Shown here: positions 9,865 through 17,134 of the stretch, piece after piece
Numbering within the stretch: position 1 is the stretch's first letter
Layout of the letters: each line of letters starts with the position of its first letter
NCBI GenBank assembly: GCA_016841445.1
Contig: JAENZD010000001.1
Span: 1,302,001-1,366,000, forward strand
Source: Anaerolineaceae bacterium
GTDB taxonomy: Bacteria > Chloroflexota > Anaerolineae > Anaerolineales > Anaerolineaceae
Direction: 5' to 3'
Length of the DNA stretch: 64,000 nucleotides
Position numbers and translations under genes: made by a program
The notes under the pieces: generated by a model
The model's database searches: none
What the model was told of the DNA's origin: nothing
The model's input: only the letters and a program-made list of their open reading frames with translations

Positions 9865-9893
9865 ATTATAGCATGTCAGAATTTTTGTGTCAA
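9865..9893 (-). promoter_or_regulatory. Consensus sigma-70 promoter of sufCBD
   Basis: On the minus strand TTGACA (9893-9888) and TATAAT (9870-9865) with a 17-bp spacer, both hexamers perfect, plus a TGC extended -10. A direct repeat of TGACA with a 14-bp period overlaps the -35 and spacer. The predicted start lies about 65 bp before the sufC ATG. A promoter this strong would need repression, so a regulator site such as for the nearby SufR-like protein is likely somewhere here. Confidence 0.8.
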
Positions 9894-9941
9894 TATTTAA
9901 TAAATTTATTATAAATATTATTTTGAGCGATTTAGACAATA

Positions 9942-9986
9942 AAAATAAGCACACTTTATTTATCTCAGCTAAAGCGTGCTTATTTT
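9942..9986 (-). terminator. Long hairpin terminator between the 54-aa gene and sufC
   Basis: AAAATAAGCAC at 9942-9952 pairs with GTGCTTATTTT at 9976-9986. After one mismatch the stem continues with CTTTA and TAAAG. The A-rich and T-rich ends make it work in either direction. It would stop minus-strand transcription from the 54-aa gene before it reaches the sufC promoter. Confidence 0.75.
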
Positions 9987-10084
9987 ATTAATTCGTCCTA
10001 TTTTTTACGTATAAATCTCTGATAAATCAAAAGCATCAGGGATTATGTAATAATCGGATTTTTAACAGACCTTATACGTAGGGA

Positions 10085-10249
10085 TTAGAGACCTTTGAGC
10101 AGCGTCGCAAGCAGCAGCAGCACCAAACCTAGAGCAATAACCCAAATCCCATACAATGCCACAGCCTCAATAAAAAAGAATGCAACACCAACGAGTAAAA
10201 GAATTAAACAAATATACCAGACGAGTTTTGTGGGGGCATTAGTCTTCAT
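10085..10249 (-). CDS. 54-residue membrane protein with two predicted helices
   Basis: A small gene with AGGAG 7 bases before its ATG at 10249. The product starts MKTNAPTKLVWYICLILLLV, continues through GVAFFFIEAVALYGIWVIALG and ends LVLLLLATLLKGL. It is nearly all hydrophobic, with one Glu between the two predicted helices and Lys at both ends. It has its own downstream terminator and a likely TATAAT at 10285-10290. I recall similar short membrane proteins from Anaerolineae genomes but know of no function. An open frame on the plus strand over the same bases is its shadow. Confidence 0.75.
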   Translation of the reverse strand: MKTNAPTKLVWYICLILLLVGVAFFFIEAVALYGIWVIALGLVLLLLATLLKGL

Positions 10250-10319
10250 TACAATCTCCTTATCAATAGTTGAATGATAATTTTATTATACATGAAAATC
10301 ATTAAGAATAGGATTAAAT

Positions 10320-10351
10320 ACTTTTATTTTGATAAAAGTCGATGATATAAT
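10320..10351 (+). promoter_or_regulatory. Promoter with inverted repeat before the LysM gene
   Basis: TATAAT at 10346-10351 lies about 42 bp before the ATG at 10393. A 7-bp inverted repeat, ACTTTTA (10320-10326) and TAAAAGT (10333-10339), covers the place where the -35 would be, so it may be an operator. The same intergenic stretch serves the divergent 54-aa gene. Confidence 0.4.
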
Positions 10352-10392
10352 TCATATGTAACATCAATTCACCTTAGTGAAAGGAACTATCA

Positions 10393-10935
10393 ATGGCTGA
10401 AAACGAAGAGAAAAAAGGGTTATTTAGTAAAGCGGTCGACGCTTTTTCAAGTCGAGACGAAAAAGAAATGATATCATCCTTAGAGGATGAACTTGCCAAA
10501 GCGAAACAAGAAGCCGAGGAAGCTAAAGAGCGTGCACAAACCCTTGTTTCACAGAATGTCGAAACAAGGGTAGACAAAATTAAGGTAAATAAAGCTTTAG
10601 AGACCGCTGAAAAGAAAATTGCTGACCTTGAAAAGAAGATGAGGGAAATGCTTGCCGCAGATCGTAAAGAGAAATTTGCACAGCGCGGCAGTAAGGCTGA
10701 AATGCTGCAGAAGAAACTTGATGAATTAAAACCCGCCATCATCACAAAACACACCGTAGAGTCCAACAACCAAACATTAAGCCACATCGCATTAAAGTAT
10801 TACAAGCATGCCACACCTCCCTATTGGCAGTATTTGCTGGAGCACAATAAAGAGGTATTAGACGGCAGTGAGAAAAATGTTCGTATGGGCATGGAACTGG
10901 TTATTCCTGAATTACCAGACGAATTGAAGGACTGA
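10393..10935 (+). CDS. Cytoplasmic coiled-coil protein with C-terminal LysM domain
   Basis: A 180-residue protein with no signal peptide. Residues about 20-118 are a highly charged coiled coil (EDELAKAKQEAEEAKERAQ and similar). From about 120 it has a LysM-like domain: KHTVESNNQTLSHIALKYY, then YWQYLLEHNKEVL and MGMELVIPELPDEL. The arrangement recalls the E. coli YgaU/Kbp type of cytoplasmic LysM protein more than a wall hydrolase, but there is no BON domain. The next gene begins 1 bp after its stop, so the two are co-translated partners. Function unknown. Confidence 0.85.
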   Translation: MAENEEKKGLFSKAVDAFSSRDEKEMISSLEDELAKAKQEAEEAKERAQTLVSQNVETRVDKIKVNKALETAEKKIADLEKKMREMLAADRKEKFAQRGSKAEMLQKKLDELKPAIITKHTVESNNQTLSHIALKYYKHATPPYWQYLLEHNKEVLDGSEKNVRMGMELVIPELPDELKD

Positions 10936-10936
10936 A

Positions 10937-11575
10937 ATGGCACAAAACCTGGATTTAAGCGCAATCTTCAGCACTGTTACCGATCAGCTTTCACAGAAGA
11001 AAGATTCGCTCAATGAAGCAGATGGTTATAATCATGACCACGGGGACCATATGGTACAGATCTTCGACCTGGTCCAAAAAGCTGTAGCAAAAAAGAAAGA
11101 CCAACCTGTTGCCGATCAATTGGCGTATGCCAGCCAGACGGTTAGCAAAAAAGCGGAAAGTGGATCTGCCAAACTGTACGCAGAAGGGCTTTCAAACGCG
11201 GCAAAACAATTTACAGGCAGTGATTTGAATGCTGGAAACATCGGAACGCTCGTACAAAGCCTGATGGGAGCAGAAAAACCTCAAGTAACTGAAAAGCCAA
11301 AGAAAAGTAAAGGACTTCTAGGGTCGTTACTCTCAGGGCTAACCGGCCAATCCAAGACAGAGTCCAGTGAAGAAAACAACCTGGGAATGGATGACCTTCT
11401 GCGAGCAGGCATGGCGTTCTATCAATCCAAGCAAGAAGGTGATCAAACAACTTCAGCCCTGATGGACGCACTGATGGCGGCCAGCCCTATGGGACAGTCA
11501 GCTCATCGATCTCAATCAGGAACGATTGTTGCCTCAACGATCATGGATTTTGTTAAAGGATTAAATAATAAGTAG
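10937..11575 (+). CDS. DhaL/DAK2-like domain protein of unknown function
   Basis: A 212-residue protein. Two stretches resemble the DhaL/DAK2 fold of dihydroxyacetone kinases: LNEADGYNHDHGDHMVQIF (about 24-42), close to the Mg-ADP-binding LDxxxGDGDxG motif, and AESGSAKLYAEGLSNAA (about 74-90), like the GGSSGPLY loop. The metal-binding Asp pattern is altered to NHDHGDH, so kinase activity is doubtful. A low-complexity linker (PKKSKGLLGSLLSGL) separates this from a second helical part. It is paired with the LysM gene and ends at a strong terminator. Confidence 0.7.
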   Translation: MAQNLDLSAIFSTVTDQLSQKKDSLNEADGYNHDHGDHMVQIFDLVQKAVAKKKDQPVADQLAYASQTVSKKAESGSAKLYAEGLSNAAKQFTGSDLNAGNIGTLVQSLMGAEKPQVTEKPKKSKGLLGSLLSGLTGQSKTESSEENNLGMDDLLRAGMAFYQSKQEGDQTTSALMDALMAASPMGQSAHRSQSGTIVASTIMDFVKGLNNK

Positions 11576-11594
11576 CGAGCACCAGTAGCTAATG

Positions 11595-11624
11595 AGAGAT
11601 GCCCTAACAGGCATCTCTTTTTTT
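11595..11624 (+). terminator. Rho-independent terminator of the LysM/DhaL-like operon
   Basis: Perfect 9-bp stem AGAGATGCC and GGCATCTCT around a CTAACA loop, followed by a run of T. It lies 20 bp after the stop at 11575. Confidence 0.93.
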
Positions 11625-11663
11625 GTTTTCTAAGGTTAATTTTTAAAATATTTATCTTATATA

Positions 11664-11693
11664 TTGACAAATTTATCTTCCGCATGCTAAAAT
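11664..11693 (+). promoter_or_regulatory. Sigma-70 promoter of the sufR-like gene
   Basis: TTGACA at 11664-11669 and TAAAAT at 11688-11693 with an 18-bp spacer and TGC before the -10, as in the sufC promoter. A short inverted repeat, GAATT-GGAT-AATTC at 11703-11716, sits at or just after the predicted start and could be an autoregulatory site. Confidence 0.6.
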
Positions 11694-11743
11694 CACATCG
11701 TTGAATTGGATAATTCCTGTCCTTATTTATTGGAAATTTACGA

Positions 11744-12367
11744 ATGAAGAATACTCGAGAAAAGATATTACAAACCCTGCTTGAAAATCCGGGGGCATCC
11801 ATTAATGATTTGGCTGACGCGGTAGGCATCAATGGCATTTCAATACGTCACCACCTGGCATCTCTTGAAACCAACGCCATGGTCACATCATCTGAAGAAA
11901 GGCATGGCGTAGGCCGCCCTCGTTTGGTTTATTCGCTGACAGAAAAAGGTCTTGAACATTTTCCAACCAGCTATATTCGCCTGAGTCAACAAATCATTAC
12001 CGCGATCAAAGATACGCTTGCAGAAGAGGATATTGAAGCAATTTTTACCTCGATAGGAAAATCAATCGCGAAGGATTATAAAGACCAGTTTGAGGGGAAA
12101 CCAATAGATAAGCAGGTAAAACTGCTGACCAAAATCATGTCAAACGAAGGTCATGTCCTCGAATGGCATAAGGTAAAAGATCATTACCAGATCATTGCTT
12201 ATACTTGCCCCTATCTGCAGCTAGGTTCAGATCACCCGGAAGTGTGTATCGTAGATCATACACTCATTCGTGAGGTACTATCCTATCCTGTCGAGATCGA
12301 GACTTGTAAGAACAAAGGGGATGATTTTTGCATATTCGAAATAATTCCTCAAAAGGAAGAACAATAA
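11744..12367 (+). CDS. sufR: SufR-like winged-helix regulator with four C-terminal cysteines
   Basis: A 207-residue DNA-binding protein. Residues 5-70 are an ArsR/DeoR-type winged helix (ILQTLLENPGASINDLADAV, then GVGRPRLVYSLTEKGLEHFP). The C-terminal domain has Cys155, Cys168, Cys188 and Cys196, giving CX12C, X19, CX7C. SufR proteins are [4Fe-4S] sensors that repress suf operons when clusters are sufficient. The CX12C pair matches the cyanobacterial form as I recall it, but the last spacings differ. The sufT-like gene follows by 1 bp, and sufCBD is 2 kb away, so control of that operon is the obvious proposal. Confidence 0.82.
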   Translation: MKNTREKILQTLLENPGASINDLADAVGINGISIRHHLASLETNAMVTSSEERHGVGRPRLVYSLTEKGLEHFPTSYIRLSQQIITAIKDTLAEEDIEAIFTSIGKSIAKDYKDQFEGKPIDKQVKLLTKIMSNEGHVLEWHKVKDHYQIIAYTCPYLQLGSDHPEVCIVDHTLIREVLSYPVEIETCKNKGDDFCIFEIIPQKEEQ

Positions 12368-12368
12368 A

Positions 12369-12716
12369 ATGAACAATGATAACCCGCCAAATTTACCTGA
12401 ATGGGAAATCGAAAATACACATCCGGATCTTGTCGATGCACTTGAAGAATCCCTGAGCAAGATCGTGGACCCCGAGTTAGGGCTCAATACCATCCAGCTT
12501 GGGTTGGTTCGCAACGTCCAAATGAAAGAAGATCATGCTGTTGTCACAATGATCCTGACAACCCCGTTTTGCCCATATGGGCCATCAATGATGGAGAGTA
12601 CCAGAAAGAAAGCAGAAGAAAGCCTGGGGATAACCACAAAAATAAATTATGGAACCGAAAACTGGGATCCCACTATGATGGAAGAAGGTCTGAATGATGA
12701 TTGGGGTTTATATTAA
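12369..12716 (+). CDS. sufT: SufT/MIP18-type (DUF59) iron-sulfur assembly factor
   Basis: A 115-residue DUF59 protein. It contains LEESLSKIVDPELGLNTIQLGLVRNV and the TPFCPYGPSM motif, whose cysteine is the conserved one in SufT, PaaD and MIP18 proteins. These help load or mature [4Fe-4S] clusters on target proteins. It lies 1 bp after the sufR-like gene, so regulator and assembly factor are co-expressed. There is no ParA/ApbC ATPase domain fused to it. The gene symbol is by family and not by proven orthology. Confidence 0.85.
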   Translation: MNNDNPPNLPEWEIENTHPDLVDALEESLSKIVDPELGLNTIQLGLVRNVQMKEDHAVVTMILTTPFCPYGPSMMESTRKKAEESLGITTKINYGTENWDPTMMEEGLNDDWGLY

Positions 12717-12785
12717 GATCTGAGTATCTATCAATGAGATAGATGTTATGGTTAACACCTGGAAATTCACTGCGAATTTAATCCT

Positions 12786-13109
12786 CTAACTAAACAACTT
12801 GATCAGTTTCATGCCGAATCCAATATTGCCAGATACTTTAATTTTCCCAAATAAATAGGCTTTCATGGGGTCTGTATTGCCCATCAACAAATCCGCTCCT
12901 AATTCAGCGTCTGCTTTGATGGTGAGATCTGGTTTTTCAATTTTCCCTTCTTCTACTTCACAGGTTTGATCCTCAATTTTGATCACCCAATTTGATGCCT
13001 GCTCCCCTGTAAAGATGCACTGGACAGATGCTGTTATTCCCAATGCTTTTTCCGGGTTGAAATGTTCTGGGATAGCTTTCATGATTTCACTGACTTGAGT
13101 TGTTCCCAT
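12786..13109 (-). CDS. SCP2 sterol-carrier-like lipid-binding protein
   Basis: A 107-residue SCP2 domain alone. KIEKPDLTIKADAELGADLLMGNTDPMKAYLFGKIKV (in part ADLLMGNTDPMKAYLFG) and the closing GNIGFGMKLIKLF are typical. The fold has a hydrophobic pocket for lipids or acyl-CoA. It is the last gene of the minus-strand feoA-feoB-methyltransferase series, 19 bp after the methyltransferase. Why a lipid-binding protein is tied to iron uptake is not clear. Confidence 0.88.
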   Translation of the reverse strand: MGTTQVSEIMKAIPEHFNPEKALGITASVQCIFTGEQASNWVIKIEDQTCEVEEGKIEKPDLTIKADAELGADLLMGNTDPMKAYLFGKIKVSGNIGFGMKLIKLFS

Positions 13110-13128
13110 ATGTTCCTTTCACTGACTT

Positions 13129-13695
13129 TCAAATTTTTGTAATGACAATCCTGGCGATCCCTTTTTCAATATAAATTTTCTGGTTTGATTCTCCGTCATA
13201 TCGGCACATTGCGGCAATTTTCTCTGGTGCGAGAAAATGGCTGCGCATCAACAAGATTTTTTCACCGAGTGCAACCAATTTCACCAGAAAATTCCTGATA
13301 TCAGGTTCTTCAATGATCATTTTTCCACCGTTCTTTAAAATCCTGAACATTTCATTCAGTGTTTTCTGCTGCTCTTTAACATGGTGAAACGCATCGACAA
13401 GAATGACCCTGTCAAAAGAACCATTGGGATAGGGTAAATATTCAGAGTGAGAATTGACACTTTGGAGACCTTTTTCCTGTGCTTTTCGCAGCATTTTAAG
13501 TGATGAATCAGCAACAACTGCAGAGTTGACGATCTTCCTGAAAAGGACTGACACCCGTCCAGTGCCGCCACCCACATCCAGAAGGCGGTGGTTTTCTTTT
13601 ACATCAGCTAATTCAACAATTCGCTGGTCTTGCCCCCGCCCAAAAACCAGGTCGTATATTGGACTAAGAAAATTGAAATGGTCAAAACCCTTCAT
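13129..13695 (-). CDS. SAM-dependent methyltransferase in the feo operon
   Basis: A 188-residue class I methyltransferase beginning MKGFDHFNFLSPIYDLVFG. The start at 13695 is preferred because GGGAG lies just upstream and the start falls 8 bp after the feoB stop. A longer frame to 13785 would run into feoB. Motif I is LLDVGGGTGRVS, and later motifs are DRVILVDAFHHVKEQ and FRILKNGGKMIIEEPD, as in UbiE-like enzymes. The substrate is unknown. A lipid or quinone-like substrate would fit the SCP2 neighbour, which is inference. Confidence 0.85.
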   Translation of the reverse strand: MKGFDHFNFLSPIYDLVFGRGQDQRIVELADVKENHRLLDVGGGTGRVSVLFRKIVNSAVVADSSLKMLRKAQEKGLQSVNSHSEYLPYPNGSFDRVILVDAFHHVKEQQKTLNEMFRILKNGGKMIIEEPDIRNFLVKLVALGEKILLMRSHFLAPEKIAAMCRYDGESNQKIYIEKGIARIVITKI

Positions 13696-13703
13696 GCTTC
13701 TCC

Positions 13704-15617
13704 CTAAAATATAATTTCCGCAACACCACGGGCAAACAGGCTGGCTGTTGTGGCAATCAGAACTGTTAGACCTGTGATATACCACATCGCCTTGTTCCCA
13801 AGTTCTTTGGTTATGACCATCATCGTCGCCAGGCAGGGTATATAAAAAACAACAAAAACCGCATACGTGATCATCTGCACAGGGGATAAAACCTGGGCGA
13901 AATCCATACTGCCCAATGCCTGTCCAAGCATCACCAAAGACAGCTCTTTTCGTAAGACACCAAAAATCAACGGAACACCCACTTCACTCGGCAATCCTAA
14001 TATCCATGAGATTGGGCGAATGATCGCATTGAGATAATAAGCAACATCAAAGAAGTTGAGAACAGCCAGGATAGCGCTGCCCAGGATCAAAAGCGGCCAG
14101 GCTTCAACGATGAATTCACGAATCCGCCACCAGGCTTTATTGAAAACAGTCCGTGCTGTAGGCACCCGATAGACCGGCATTTCAAGGATCAATCCTGGTG
14201 AGGTTTCTGGAACAATCCGTGATAGGAGTTTTGCTGTAACGGCTATGACAAATAAATTAAATAAATATATTCCAAGCGCAAGCACCGGCCCCAAATAGAA
14301 AGCAACCAACCCAAAAACAACCGACAAACGCGCGGCACAGGGTACCATGGTAGAAAGTGCTGCGGATATAAAACGCTCACGTTTATCTTCCAGGATGCGC
14401 GTGGACATGATCGCCGGCACGTTACAACCAAACCCTAAGATGAATGGAACAATGGATTTTCCATGCAGTCCCAACTTGTGCATGAGGGCATCCATCAGAA
14501 ATGCAATTCTCGGAAGGTAGCCGATATCTTCCAAAAGTCCAAGCCCAATCAGGAAAGGAACCAGGTATGGCAATACAATCGCCACACCGCCGGAAACACC
14601 CTGGATCAACCCGACTATTATCCTGGGAAGAAAATTCTGCGACCCGTTGAACAAGGACAAAACCCATCCCTCAAATTGTTCGAATAGCGACATTAACGGC
14701 GCTTCAATCCATCCGCCCACGCTGTAGACGGTTTGGAAGAAAATATACATGATGATGATCAATGCCAGGTATCCGAAAACCGGGTGAAGCAAGATATCAT
14801 CCAATTTATCCCGGAATGTTATTTTTCGTTTACCTCTTATGGTCACTGTTCCTGAAATTTGATCTGCCAGGTTGCTTCTTTCGCCGGTGATGATCCAATC
14901 CATGGTTCTCCCTCGCTGGTGATACAGGGAGTCTTGAACGTCTTTAAGATCAGCGGAAATATTGGGAAGCTGCTGTGTAATATCCTCTAAAATTTCCTTA
15001 TCACCTTCAACCAATTTGATCGCTAATGCCCTGGGGTTCAGATAAGACTTAACATCTTTAAGCTCGTTTTCCAGGATTACCAATGCCCTTTCGATATCCT
15101 GGCTGAATTCCGAGTAATTAGGTATTGCCTTTTTTTGACCTGTTTTATAGGCTTTAACAAACAGTGGTTGAATGCCCCGACCTTTTGAGGCAATCATTGG
15201 GATAACAGGGATCCCCAGAAAATTTGCTAACTTTTCCACATCAATATGAATGCCCAACCGGTCTGCTTCATCCATCATGTTGAGTGCGATGACCATAGGA
15301 ACAGCAAGTTCCATTAACTCCACTGTCATCGTCAATCCATGTGCGAGGTTAGAAGCATCGAGGACATTAACAACAACATCCACCTCGTTTGACCGGAGGT
15401 ATTTGATAACCTCCCGTTCTGCGGGGTTTGTCCCTGCTAAGGTATAAGTACCGGGCAAATCGACAACATCAACAACGTCACCTAACAAACGCACTTTGCT
15501 TTCGGTGAATGTGACAGTTGTTCCGGAAAAATTTCCTGTTTCTGCTTTATATCCTGCAACCTGGTTAAATAAGGTACTTTTACCGCAGTTGGGTTGTCCA
15601 ATTAAACCAATGCGCAT
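13704..15617 (-). CDS. feoB: FeoB ferrous iron transporter
   Basis: A 637-residue FeoB. The N-terminal G domain has GQPNCGKST, the switch region with DLPGTYTL, and NMMD. A linker domain follows, then a polytopic membrane part with two Gate repeats (EDIGYLPRIAFLMDALMHKLGLHGKS region, GFGCNVPA and PCAARLSV). It moves Fe2+ across the inner membrane. The ATG at 15617 overlaps the feoA stop as TGATG and is preferred over the TTG three bases earlier. Length is at the shorter end for the family, with no C-terminal FeoC-like part. Confidence 0.96.
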   Translation of the reverse strand: MRIGLIGQPNCGKSTLFNQVAGYKAETGNFSGTTVTFTESKVRLLGDVVDVVDLPGTYTLAGTNPAEREVIKYLRSNEVDVVVNVLDASNLAHGLTMTVELMELAVPMVIALNMMDEADRLGIHIDVEKLANFLGIPVIPMIASKGRGIQPLFVKAYKTGQKKAIPNYSEFSQDIERALVILENELKDVKSYLNPRALAIKLVEGDKEILEDITQQLPNISADLKDVQDSLYHQRGRTMDWIITGERSNLADQISGTVTIRGKRKITFRDKLDDILLHPVFGYLALIIIMYIFFQTVYSVGGWIEAPLMSLFEQFEGWVLSLFNGSQNFLPRIIVGLIQGVSGGVAIVLPYLVPFLIGLGLLEDIGYLPRIAFLMDALMHKLGLHGKSIVPFILGFGCNVPAIMSTRILEDKRERFISAALSTMVPCAARLSVVFGLVAFYLGPVLALGIYLFNLFVIAVTAKLLSRIVPETSPGLILEMPVYRVPTARTVFNKAWWRIREFIVEAWPLLILGSAILAVLNFFDVAYYLNAIIRPISWILGLPSEVGVPLIFGVLRKELSLVMLGQALGSMDFAQVLSPVQMITYAVFVVFYIPCLATMMVITKELGNKAMWYITGLTVLIATTASLFARGVAEIIF

Positions 15618-15841
15618 CAAGCAACCTCTACCTGTACCCGAGCGGCAATCCCCCGTCCTAATGCAACAGAACGCCCTTCAACATCCACCATGACAGGCCC
15701 ACCCATTGGCGCATAGCGTAAAATTTTCACCTCTCGACCAGGGCATATTCCCAATTGGCGTAGTTTGAATCCAACGCCTTTACCCCCCCTGTAATCAATA
15801 ACTGTCACAGTTTTACCTTTAGGTGCGTCTAATAATTTCAT
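15617..15841 (-). CDS. feoA: FeoA, SH3-like accessory protein for ferrous iron uptake
   Basis: A 74-residue FeoA: GGKGVGFKLRQLGICPGREVKIL followed by APMGGPVMVDVEGRSVALGRGIAARVQVE (in part GPVMVDVEGRSVALGRG). Small SH3-like domains of this type are needed for FeoB function. The ATG at 15841 has GAGG 6 bases upstream. It overlaps feoB by one base and heads the minus-strand operon from its own promoter at 15867-15895. Confidence 0.94.
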   Translation of the reverse strand: MKLLDAPKGKTVTVIDYRGGKGVGFKLRQLGICPGREVKILRYAPMGGPVMVDVEGRSVALGRGIAARVQVEVA

Positions 15842-15866
15842 TTAGCCTCATATAATTAGTTTATCA

Positions 15867-15895
15867 ATTCTATCTTTTTGACCTTATTCAGTCAA
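15867..15895 (-). promoter_or_regulatory. Sigma-70 promoter of feoAB
   Basis: On the minus strand TTGACT (15895-15890) and TAGAAT (15872-15867) with a 17-bp spacer, about 26 bp before the feoA ATG. I do not see a convincing 19-bp Fur or DtxR box over it. Confidence 0.65.
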
Positions 15896-15916
15896 GCCTC
15901 AAAATTCAAAATGCAT

Positions 15917-15940
15917 TTCAACGTAGTCTTTGCCGTTGAA
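15917..15940. promoter_or_regulatory. Inverted repeat between feoA and the alcohol dehydrogenase gene
   Basis: TTCAACG at 15917-15923 and CGTTGAA at 15934-15940, 10 bp apart, one helical turn. It lies upstream of the feoA -35 and also upstream of a TATAAT (15976-15981) for the divergent dehydrogenase. A shared operator is possible. There is no T-run, so it is not a simple terminator. Confidence 0.35.
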
Positions 15941-16031
15941 GGACTCAAAACCTGATTTAACACTCACCTGTACGATATAATATCAAGCAGAAAATCTAAT
16001 TTAAATTTTGAGGGATGATGTGTGAGGCACT

Positions 16032-17039
16032 ATGAAAGCTATTCTTTTACATGGTATCAATGATCTGAAAATGTTGGATATTCCAATCCCGCAACCTGCT
16101 CCTAATGAAATATTGCTGCGTACAGCTAGTGTCGGTATCTGCGGATCTGATGTGCATTATTATAAAGAAGGAGGGACAGGGGGTGCAGCCCTTGACAAAC
16201 CTTTTACGCTTGGTCATGAATTCTCAGCATATATCGAAAGCGGGAAAGATAAAGGTCGTCTCGCAAGTATAGATCCTGCACTAAGCTGTGGCGAATGTGA
16301 ATACTGTCTGGAAGGTAACCAAAATTTTTGCTTGAATTTGTCCTTTGCTGGTGCGGAAGGCATTGACGGCGGCTTGCGAGAATATGTTACCTGGCCGGAA
16401 AAAGCAGTCTTCCCGCTGCCGGAAAACTTCACACCTGAAGAAGGTGCTCTCCTGGAACCATTAGGGGTAGCAATTCATGCATTGCATTTGGGCAAGATCT
16501 TTCCCGGAATGGATGTTGGCGTATTCGGCGCTGGTCCGGTCGGTCTTCTGACCATCCAGATGGCCAAGGCAGCAGGTGCTGCTCGAATCTTCGTCACAGA
16601 TAAGCTCAGCCATCGTTTGGAATTTGCTAAAGAATGTGGCGCAACAGATATTTCACTTGCGGATGGATCAGAAGCGAAAAACATTTTGCAAGCAACCCAA
16701 ACACGCGGGCTGGATGTCGTTTTCGAAGCTGCGGGAGATGACGGTTCTGCTGTTGAAACTGCCGTTGAAACTTCAAAACGAGGTGCGACAGTCGTTGTGA
16801 TCGGCATACCCTCCGAAGATAAAACAAGCTTCACAGCATCTATTTCACGCCGGAAGGGACTGACATTTAAGATAGCCCGTAGGATGAAAAACACATATCC
16901 TACCGCAATAAATTTGGTATCCAGAAGAATGGTTAACCTTAAGCCGCTGATCACTCACCGGTTCTCACCTCAAGAATATCGCGAAGCCTTTGAAAAAGCA
17001 GCAAAACGGAAGGGAATCAAAGTTTTTATTAATTTCTGA
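16032..17039 (+). CDS. Zinc-dependent medium-chain dehydrogenase, polyol/sorbitol type
   Basis: A 335-residue MDR-family dehydrogenase. The catalytic zinc site is GICGSDVHYY and GHEFSAYIE. The structural zinc loop is CGECEYCLEGNQNFC. The Rossmann motif GAGPVGLLTIQMAKAAGA is followed by TDKLSHRLE, the acidic residue favouring NAD+. The closest family pattern is L-iditol/xylitol dehydrogenase or threonine-dehydrogenase-like enzymes. TATAAT at 15976-15981 may be its -10. It stands alone between feoA and the DUF89 gene, so the physiological substrate is open. Confidence 0.88.
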   Translation: MKAILLHGINDLKMLDIPIPQPAPNEILLRTASVGICGSDVHYYKEGGTGGAALDKPFTLGHEFSAYIESGKDKGRLASIDPALSCGECEYCLEGNQNFCLNLSFAGAEGIDGGLREYVTWPEKAVFPLPENFTPEEGALLEPLGVAIHALHLGKIFPGMDVGVFGAGPVGLLTIQMAKAAGAARIFVTDKLSHRLEFAKECGATDISLADGSEAKNILQATQTRGLDVVFEAAGDDGSAVETAVETSKRGATVVVIGIPSEDKTSFTASISRRKGLTFKIARRMKNTYPTAINLVSRRMVNLKPLITHRFSPQEYREAFEKAAKRKGIKVFINF

Positions 17040-17134
17040 AAAATCAAAAGATCTTTTTATGGTTAATAAGATATAAATTTGCATATTAATTTACAAGGTA
17101 TAACGACTTCACAATGAATAGAGGAAATATCCGA

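Noticed and set aside
10095-10277. A 60-codon plus-strand frame
   Set aside because: It is the shadow of the 54-aa minus-strand membrane gene, which has a proper ribosome binding site and a normal hydrophobic pattern.
12726-12744. Small hairpin ATCTATC/GATAGAT between the sufT-like and SCP2 genes
   Set aside because: The stem is only 7 weak base pairs with no T-run, so I do not call it a terminator.
13696-13785. A 30-codon N-terminal extension of the feo-operon methyltransferase
   Set aside because: It runs inside the end of feoB, and the ATG at 13695 has GGGAG upstream.
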